Below, piece after piece: positions 7,353 to 12,280 of a stretch of 12,280 bases of DNA (position 1 is its first letter; the number at the start of each line of letters is the position of its first letter). Source of the DNA: Treponema sp. GTDB taxonomy: Bacteria > Spirochaetota > Spirochaetia > Treponematales > Breznakiellaceae. The notes under the pieces are model-generated. The model made no database searches. It was not told the origin of the DNA and was given only the letters and a program-made list of their open reading frames with translations. Made by a program: the position numbers and the translations under genes. The stretch covers positions 1 to 12,280 of the forward strand of contig JAIROB010000177.1 in assembly GCA_031257695.1 (NCBI GenBank), in the 5' to 3' direction.

Positions 7353-9044
7353 CTAGTACTCAAATTCGCTGTCGCCGATAAATTCCCGGAGTATGCTTTG
7401 GCCGGGGACGTATTGGGACGGGATGGCCGCAAAGTTTTCCAGAAAGGCCAGGAGCCGCGAGGTTTCGGAGTATTCGGCGCTGTTGGGCTTAACTTTTCGG
7501 AGCTGCGGCTCGGCGATATACTTGAGCGCCCCCAGCTCATAGTCCAGGGCGGAGTTAAAGACCGCGTCGGCGCTTTCCTGGAAGGGGAATATGTGTTTCC
7601 GTTCCCCCTCCTGCACGTCAGGCCATGAGCGGATGGTCCGCGCCGCGTCCCTGCCCCGGAACTGGTAGTCCCGGACAATGCGCCGCAGCAGACGGTTGTC
7701 GCTGGTGGGTATGCGGTTGTGATCGTCCAGGTTCAACTGGGTAAGCGCGGAAATGTAGATCTTAAACTTTTTATCCCTGTGTATCCGGGCTGTTAGGGCG
7801 TCATTCAGGCCGTGGATGCCCTCGATGATCAGAATGGATTTTTCCCCCATGCGGATCCGCCTGCCCCGGCCTGCTTCCCGGCGGCGGCTCACCATGAAAT
7901 CATAGCTGGGGATCTCCGCCTCTTCCCCCGCAAAAAGCGAGAGAAGCTGTTCGTTCAGGAGGCTTATGTCCAGCGCTTCCAGACATTCATAGTCCCGATC
8001 GCCCTTTTCGTTGAGGGGGGTTTTTTCAGCGCCCAGATAGTAGTCGTCCAGGCTGATGGCTATGGGATCCAGGCCCAGGATTGTAAGCTCTATGGAAAGC
8101 CGCTTGGCGGTGGTGGTCTTGCCGGAGCTGGAGGGGCCGGCGATTAACACAACCATAACAGAATCCCTGCGCTCATAAATGCTGTCGGCAATGGCGGCGA
8201 GTTTCTTTTCCTGGAAGGTCTCGGCGATGCGTATGTAGTCCCGGATGGTCCGGTCGGCAACCAGGCGGTTCAGGCGGCCCACGGAGTGGACCCCCACTAT
8301 GCGGCCCCAGCGTTTGTATTCGTGGTACACCGAAAAAAGGCCCGGCCTGTCTTCAAAGGGATCGATCTCCGGAAAGCGGCCCACTTCGGGAAAACGGAGC
8401 AAAAAACCCTCCCGGTAGGGCATCAGCTCAAATACCGACAGTATTCCTGTGCGGTCCGCCAGGGGTTCAATGTAGAGATCCGAAAAGCCGTGACATTCAT
8501 TGACCCGTATGCGGGGCTCGCTGCGGTGTTCCAGGAGCATGGCGGTGTCGATCTGTTTGTTTTTTTCAAACTGCTCCAGCGCGTCCATATAGGACAGGTA
8601 ACGGCAGTGGATGGGAATGTCCTCCCGCGCCAGGGCCGCCATCCTTTCCCGGAGCGCCCCAATGCCGCCCGGGATGCCCTCCTGTCCGTCCTCAAATGTA
8701 TAGTAGTAGCCGTTCCCCAGGGAATGGCCTATACGGAGGCTGCGGCCGGGAAAGAGTTCCCAGGCGGCCAGGGCCAGGAGAAAGGCCAGGGAACGGCGGT
8801 AGACGGACGCGCCTTCGACGCTGTCCAGAAAAACCGGCTCCAGAACGCCGTTTATTTCCAGCCGGAAACCCAGGGGTATAATTTGGTTGTTCAATTTTAC
8901 CGCGAGGATCCGCTTCCCCGGATTGTCCGGTTGGCCGGGAGCGAGGGTGGAAAGCAGGGCGTCCGCCTGGGTTCCCATGGGGATGGCAAGGCGAACAGCC
9001 TCGGCGCCGGGCCCGGGTATGAAACGCAGTTGTATGTCACTCAT
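7353..9044 (-). CDS. Uridine-kinase-family P-loop kinase with ThrRS-like N-terminal half
   Basis: The 563-residue protein starts with an ATG inside the end of pncB. The C-terminal half is a phosphoribulokinase/uridine-kinase-type domain: Walker A G-P-S-S-S-G-K-T-T-T (303-312), S-L-D-D-Y-Y (331-336), Y-D-F (381-383), I-I-E-G-I-H (406-411) and R-R-I-V-R-D-Y (454-460). The N-terminal half resembles ThrRS TGS plus second additional domain: F-L-L-A-L-A-x-x-E-L-F-P (88-99), then G-H-S-L-G-N-G-Y-Y-Y (106-115), and a C-H-G motif at 184-186. Uridine/cytidine kinases are only about 200 residues, so this is the long fused form. It probably phosphorylates a nucleoside using ATP or GTP; the substrate is not certain. 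AGGAAAAAG is a fair ribosome binding site. Confidence 0.85.
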   Translation of the reverse strand: MSDIQLRFIPGPGAEAVRLAIPMGTQADALLSTLAPGQPDNPGKRILAVKLNNQIIPLGFRLEINGVLEPVFLDSVEGASVYRRSLAFLLALAAWELFPGRSLRIGHSLGNGYYYTFEDGQEGIPGGIGALRERMAALAREDIPIHCRYLSYMDALEQFEKNKQIDTAMLLEHRSEPRIRVNECHGFSDLYIEPLADRTGILSVFELMPYREGFLLRFPEVGRFPEIDPFEDRPGLFSVYHEYKRWGRIVGVHSVGRLNRLVADRTIRDYIRIAETFQEKKLAAIADSIYERRDSVMVVLIAGPSSSGKTTTAKRLSIELTILGLDPIAISLDDYYLGAEKTPLNEKGDRDYECLEALDISLLNEQLLSLFAGEEAEIPSYDFMVSRRREAGRGRRIRMGEKSILIIEGIHGLNDALTARIHRDKKFKIYISALTQLNLDDHNRIPTSDNRLLRRIVRDYQFRGRDAARTIRSWPDVQEGERKHIFPFQESADAVFNSALDYELGALKYIAEPQLRKVKPNSAEYSETSRLLAFLENFAAIPSQYVPGQSILREFIGDSEFEY

Positions 9045-10494
9045 CTTTTTCCTGCAAAACTCCCAAATAGGATTGTATTAAATTCAGCTTGAGCTGCCGC
9101 AGTTCCGGGGTGACGGATACTTTGTACACATGGGGGTTCAGTATCCGTTTATGGCTCTGGTCAAAGGTTTCCAGATCCGCCTTAACGTGCAGGCGAATCT
9201 CCTCCAGGGAAGGCTCAGGAACAAGCAACTCGCCCTTTTCCAGGCGCCGCTTGAGCAGGGGCTCCGCCTCTCCCTCCAGGGTGTGATAAAAATGGCGATA
9301 GTCCGCGGCGGGATGCCAGAAAACATAGCGGTTTCCCTTCTCAAACGGGGCGGGGCCGTTTTCCTCCAGGCTCAAAATGTCCGCCACGGACATTCCCTGG
9401 CTGTCCCGGAGGCGGAACACCTGTTTCAAGCCGGGGTTGGTGTTTTTTTCGGGATTGTCCGAAAACTTGATGACGGGGATCAGCTTGCCCGCGCTGTCCT
9501 CCCGGACGGTCAGCTTGTAGACCCCGGTAAAGGCCGATTCGTCCCCGCCGGTAACCATCCGGGTGCCGACCCCCCAGGAATTGATGGGCGCCCCCGCGTT
9601 GACGAGGGTCTGGATGATGCTTTCGTCCAGATCGTTGGACACCGAAATCCGGGCGTCGGTTAAGCCCGCCTCATCCAGCAGGCGCCGCACCTGAACCGTG
9701 AGGTAATGCATATCCCCGGAATCCAGCCGGACCCCGAAGTTCTTGCCCCTTTCCGCCACCCGCCGGCCAACCTTGATGGCGTTTTGGACCCCGCTCCGCA
9801 AAGTGTCGTAGGTGTCTATCAGAAACACCGGAAAATCGGGGTACAGGTCCGCGTAGGCCTGGAAAGCCTGCTCCTCGTCGGGAAACGCCATGATCCAGGA
9901 ATGGGCCATGGTGCCCAGCACGGGGATGCCGTACTCCTTGCCCGCGAGCACGTTGGAAGTGCCCGAGGCGCCGCCTATAAACGCGGCCCGGGAAGCGGCC
10001 ATGGCGCCGTCCTGCCCCTGGGCGCGGCGGAGGCCGAACTCCATCACGGAGCTTTTGCCCGTGGCGAGCCACACCCGCGCTGTTTTAGTGGCGATGAGGC
10101 TCTGGAAGTTGATGATGTTGAGGAGCATCCCCTCGATGATCTGACATTCGATGAGCCCGCTGGAAACGCGGATCAGCGGTTCCTGGGGAAAAACCACCGT
10201 GCCTTCGTCCATAGCCCAGAGATCGCCGGTAAAGCGGAAGGAACGGAGGTAGTCCAGAAAGGGCTTTTCAAAAAAATTCAGGCCCTCCAGGTAGGCGATA
10301 TCGTCATCGGAAAAAGAAAAGTTTCGCAGCGTTTCCAGCAGGGGGCCCAGGCCGGCAAATATGGAAAAGCCCCCGTCAAAGGGATGCTTGCGAAAGAACA
10401 TTTCGAATATGGCCCGCCGGTTCATGTTGTTTTTCCAATACCCCTGGGCCATGGTCAGGGAATAAAAGTCCGTTAATAACGCCGAGTGTATCAT
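9037..10494 (-). CDS. pncB: Nicotinate phosphoribosyltransferase
   Basis: It makes nicotinate mononucleotide from nicotinate and PRPP with ATP hydrolysis, the first step of the Preiss-Handler NAD salvage route, in the cytoplasm. The 485-residue product starts at the ATG of M-I-H-S-A-L-L-T-D-F-Y-S-L-T-M, the family's normal N-terminus. AGGAG sits 7 nt upstream, so the in-frame extension to 10578 is rejected. Family marks: E-F-G-L-R-R (152-157), G-T-S-N-V (178-182), M-A-H-S (196-199) with H198 as the likely phosphorylated histidine, R-L-D-S-G-D (256-261), S-N-D-L-D-E (286-291) and G-V-G-T-R (308-312). The length is usual for the family. Its last 8 nt overlap the kinase start (ATGAGTGA), which implies translational coupling. 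Confidence 0.95.
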   Translation of the reverse strand: MIHSALLTDFYSLTMAQGYWKNNMNRRAIFEMFFRKHPFDGGFSIFAGLGPLLETLRNFSFSDDDIAYLEGLNFFEKPFLDYLRSFRFTGDLWAMDEGTVVFPQEPLIRVSSGLIECQIIEGMLLNIINFQSLIATKTARVWLATGKSSVMEFGLRRAQGQDGAMAASRAAFIGGASGTSNVLAGKEYGIPVLGTMAHSWIMAFPDEEQAFQAYADLYPDFPVFLIDTYDTLRSGVQNAIKVGRRVAERGKNFGVRLDSGDMHYLTVQVRRLLDEAGLTDARISVSNDLDESIIQTLVNAGAPINSWGVGTRMVTGGDESAFTGVYKLTVREDSAGKLIPVIKFSDNPEKNTNPGLKQVFRLRDSQGMSVADILSLEENGPAPFEKGNRYVFWHPAADYRHFYHTLEGEAEPLLKRRLEKGELLVPEPSLEEIRLHVKADLETFDQSHKRILNPHVYKVSVTPELRQLKLNLIQSYLGVLQEKDE

Positions 10495-10501
10495 CCTAAA
10501 G

Positions 10502-10506
10502 CTCCT
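10502..10506 (-). promoter_or_regulatory. Ribosome binding site of pncB
   Basis: Minus-strand AGGAG lies 7 nt before the ATG at 10494 and decides the start in favour of the family-typical N-terminus. Confidence 0.75.
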
Positions 10507-10568
10507 CTGCGGCACAAGGGGCAGCATATCGGGTCCGCCGGAAGCCGTACGCTCTCCCCATTTCCGTA

Positions 10569-10574
10569 AGTATA
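10569..10574 (-). promoter_or_regulatory. Possible -10 box for the pncB operon
   Basis: Minus-strand TATACT (complement of 10569-10574) lies in an A+T-rich patch upstream of pncB, just past the stop of the hydrolase gene. No clear -35 box is found 16-18 nt further upstream, so this is tentative. Read-through from the hydrolase gene, with a gap of about 90 nt, is the alternative. Confidence 0.3.
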
Positions 10575-10583
10575 CCATAAAAC

Positions 10584-11693
10584 TTAAAAAATACCATAGA
10601 ATTTGGGCGCATCCTGGCCGATCAAAAAATGCCCCTCAATAATTTGTATAAACCCCTCGGGAGCTTCCAGGTTTGTAACATGGCCGGCTTCGACTTTTAT
10701 ATATTGACAATTTGGGATTAACGAAACCGCCCGATTCGCCTGTTCCTGATTCATTGCGCCGTTCAAGACGCCGTTCTCCATGATCTCAAAACGGGCGTGG
10801 ATCAATACTGCCGGGCATTGAATTTTTGCAAGCGCATCGGCATGATCAAAACTTCTGTTCCATGTTCCGTCATGAAATGAAGCGCCGAAGCGCGGGTCAT
10901 AATAATTCAAGCCCCGCAGCATTTCCTCTACGGAAATTGGCAGGAACGCTATCGCAACGGGCTTCCCGGGGTTTGCCTTTTTATAGTTGTTCACAACAAA
11001 TTTAATCAGGGGCTGGGATAAGGGCCCTGTATAGGTTCTAAAAAACTCTGTGCCGGTTTCTATCCAGTAATCCAGAAAATTACCGCCATACTGTTTGTCC
11101 TGAACCGCTTTATAACTGGCAGTAAAAAGTTTATCCGCAACCGTCTGTTTTATTTCAGGATACTCGGAAGAAAACAAGGGCGGATCTTCCAAAACAACCG
11201 CCTTTACCAAATCAGGTCTGTTGGCGGCCAGCCAGACAGTTAAAAGCCCCCCCGATGAATTTCCGCTTGCAAAAACGGGTTCCTTAATCACGGTCTCAAT
11301 GAAATTTGCCAAATCCATTCCGATCCGGCCCGCCGTCATAGGGTAATTATCGGGGCATTGGGTCTTTCCATGACCGGGATAGTCCACAGCGAATACATGG
11401 AATTTTTTTGACAGCGCCGGCAGCGCTTTACTGTAGGTAAACCAGTCCAGCGTTTGAGCGTGCAATAGAAGCAATGCCGGCCCGTTATTGCGCCCCTCCG
11501 CGTAGTTGAAATCCACATCGCCGACCCTGGCGGTTTTTTCCGTTATGCCTGCTTCGATCAATTTTTGCTCCGAGGGATTTTTATAATGCTTCATATAAGT
11601 TATGAGGATGGCGCTTCCCGCGGCTACGACAATTACGATAAATCCTATAACAACGATAAAACGCATTGGTTTTGTTCTTAAAAAATTATTCAT
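10584..11693 (-). CDS. Membrane-anchored alpha/beta hydrolase
   Basis: The 369-residue protein has one N-terminal hydrophobic helix (11-33) after a basic start, so the catalytic domain probably faces outward while tethered; no lipobox is present. The fold marks are L-L-L-L-H (oxyanion region, 74-78), D-Y-P-G-H-G (104-109), the nucleophile elbow G-N-S-S-G with Ser146, and the late histidine in A-G-H-V-T-N (H338). The third triad member is unclear: the region after V-L-I-H-A-R (297-301) has Glu303 or Glu306 where family members usually have Asp. Substrate unknown; esterase, lactonase or lipase activity is possible. The gene is visibly more A+T-rich than its neighbours, suggesting separate acquisition. 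No good ribosome binding site precedes the ATG. Confidence 0.83.
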   Translation of the reverse strand: MNNFLRTKPMRFIVVIGFIVIVVAAGSAILITYMKHYKNPSEQKLIEAGITEKTARVGDVDFNYAEGRNNGPALLLLHAQTLDWFTYSKALPALSKKFHVFAVDYPGHGKTQCPDNYPMTAGRIGMDLANFIETVIKEPVFASGNSSGGLLTVWLAANRPDLVKAVVLEDPPLFSSEYPEIKQTVADKLFTASYKAVQDKQYGGNFLDYWIETGTEFFRTYTGPLSQPLIKFVVNNYKKANPGKPVAIAFLPISVEEMLRGLNYYDPRFGASFHDGTWNRSFDHADALAKIQCPAVLIHARFEIMENGVLNGAMNQEQANRAVSLIPNCQYIKVEAGHVTNLEAPEGFIQIIEGHFLIGQDAPKFYGIF

Positions 11694-11711
11694 ACCGGCG
11701 CTTGCTTCTTA

Positions 11712-11740
11712 TTTTTACAGGCAATGTATAGGTTTGTCAA
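11712..11740 (-). promoter_or_regulatory. Strong promoter of the hydrolase gene
   Basis: On the minus strand, consensus TTGACA (complement of 11735-11740), exactly 17 nt, then TAAAAA (complement of 11712-11717). Initiation would fall about 7 nt beyond, near 11705, leaving a leader of only about 10 nt before the ATG. Confidence 0.65.
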
Positions 11741-11766
11741 CAGAACTCCCCCCATGGACCCAAGAT

Positions 11767-11950
11767 GGGTTAGCGGGGACGCACGTAGAGTAAAAACGGG
11801 GGGCGGCGGAGTATGCCTGGCTCTCACTTACCTGTAGAGTCCACTGCCGCAGCCCCGCTGCGCGGGTCTGCGGCAGCGGGGAATTCCAGAGAGTTCGGCC
11901 AGGCAGACTCCGCCGCCGCCCGCCTTTGTCGGGGGCGTCCCCGCTAACCC
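11767..11950. repeat. Giant imperfect palindrome, about 185 bp
   Basis: The outer arms gggttagcggggacgc (11767-11782) and gcgtccccgctaaccc (11935-11950) are exact complements. Inside, gggcggcggagt (11801-11812) faces actccgccgcc plus an extra gcc (11907-11921). gcctgg (11815-11820) faces ccaggc (11899-11904), ctctc (11821-11825) faces gagag (11889-11893), and ctgccgcag (11844-11852) faces ctgcggcag (11868-11876). Alternative inner pairing ccccgctg/cagcgggg (11853-11860 with 11874-11881) competes. No target duplication is obvious. It could be a MITE-like element or a large structured RNA. It does not encode a convincing protein. Confidence 0.72.
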
Positions 11951-12161
11951 CATTCGGGCCTATAGGGGGCCTGTGGTGCGGGGATTTGGTGTTTATAAGA
12001 GCTGGTCTGCGCTCACACACAATGCCCTACAGACTGTGTCAAAAGTCCGTATTATTAGCGCATTGGAGATGGCGTCGCTGCCTTCGCGCGTGGGGTTATT
12101 CCGGTTTGGCGGACAACCAGTTAGGGGGGAGGGGGGCCGTCGCCCGCTCGCCATAATGAAA
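11951..12161. other. Non-coding stretch, no gene recognised
   Basis: Short overlapping frames exist on both strands but show no recognisable family or good ribosome binding site. Within it, gactgtgtcaaaagtcc (12032-12048) looks like the terminal repeat of some insertion sequences and may be a leftover end. A G-run of two six-G blocks split by A lies at 12124-12136. Otherwise nothing is identified. Confidence 0.4.
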
Positions 12162-12280
12162 GAGCCTGTAAAATAGTTTGTGTAAATACCAAAAATGAGG
12201 TAGAAAAACCGAAGGGGAAAACATGACTATGGCAAAAACAAGGAAGAGACGAGAACGGGATCAATGGGAGGATCTGCTGG
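12162..12280 (+). mobile_element. Left end of a probable insertion sequence
   Basis: gagcctgtaaaatagtttg and the following tgtaaat (12162-12187) resemble the terminal inverted repeats of IS256-family elements, which often contain TTTGTGTAAA. An ORF with a good ribosome binding site starts 61 nt further in, the usual layout. The element runs off the window, so the right inverted repeat and target duplication cannot be checked. Family assignment is tentative. Confidence 0.45.
12223..12280 (+). CDS. Start of a probable transposase-related ORF, truncated by the window
   Basis: ATG at 12223 follows aagggg at 6 nt spacing. Only 19 residues are present, M-T-M-A-K-T-R-K-R-R-E-R-D-Q-W-E-D-L-L. A second ATG at 12229 is a possible start. 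The basic start followed by R-x-x-W-x-x-L-L also resembles the small helix-turn-helix proteins of IS66-type elements, so the family remains open. The position just inside an IS-like terminal repeat is the main reason for the transposase call. Confidence 0.5.
   Translation, partial: MTMAKTRKRRERDQWEDLL

Noticed and set aside
10495..10578. N-terminal extension of pncB
   Set aside because: The added 28 residues are not part of the family, and the AGGAG site is placed for the ATG at 10494.
11767..11950. Retron msr-msd region
   Set aside because: Inverted repeats alone fit, but no reverse transcriptase gene is present on either side within the window.
11715..12176. Small frames across the palindrome and the following gap
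   Set aside because: They span an inverted repeat, differ in all frames, and show no family signature or ribosome binding site.

Overview
The window reads like the chromosome of a host-associated spirochaete, most likely a Treponema of the termite-gut type. This is inference from gene content and style: Ig-like repeat surface proteins beside a lipoprotein, a CHASE2/cyclase-like membrane protein, a DUF4398-like lipoprotein, and a P-loop kinase with a ThrRS-like N-terminal half. The DNA is mostly GC-rich, with one A+T-richer gene near the right end and insertion-sequence debris at the edge.

Layout. From 1 to 3681 (+) a probable two-gene cell-surface operon encodes a large protein of tandem BIG2-type Ig-like domains (5' end outside the window), then a lipoprotein of tandem beta-sandwich repeats, closed by a strong hairpin at 3709-3737. 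At 3787-6054 (-) a CHASE2-like sensor carries a degraded class III cyclase domain. It diverges from a small DUF4398-like lipoprotein (6234-6821, +, TTG start). The gap between them holds an 11-bp dyad touching a candidate promoter. Downstream come three back-to-back hairpins (6858-6937), a tRNA with anticodon CAT (probably Ile2) with its own promoter, and an apparent 3' remnant of a restriction-modification methyltransferase.

From 7353 to 10494 (-) nicotinate phosphoribosyltransferase (pncB) overlaps by 8 nt a uridine-kinase-family protein whose front half resembles the ThrRS TGS/editing region without most of its zinc ligands. This suggests a linked role in pyridine-nucleotide or nucleoside salvage. 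A membrane-anchored alpha/beta hydrolase (10584-11693, -) lies upstream, with a near-consensus promoter and a very short leader. The last 530 bp hold a long imperfect palindrome of about 185 bp, a non-coding stretch, and the left end of a probable insertion sequence whose first ORF runs off the window.

No complete, clearly new multi-gene system is visible. The strongest leads are the structured non-coding elements (triple hairpin, giant palindrome), the kinase with a repurposed ThrRS-like domain coupled to pncB, and the inactive-looking cyclase.
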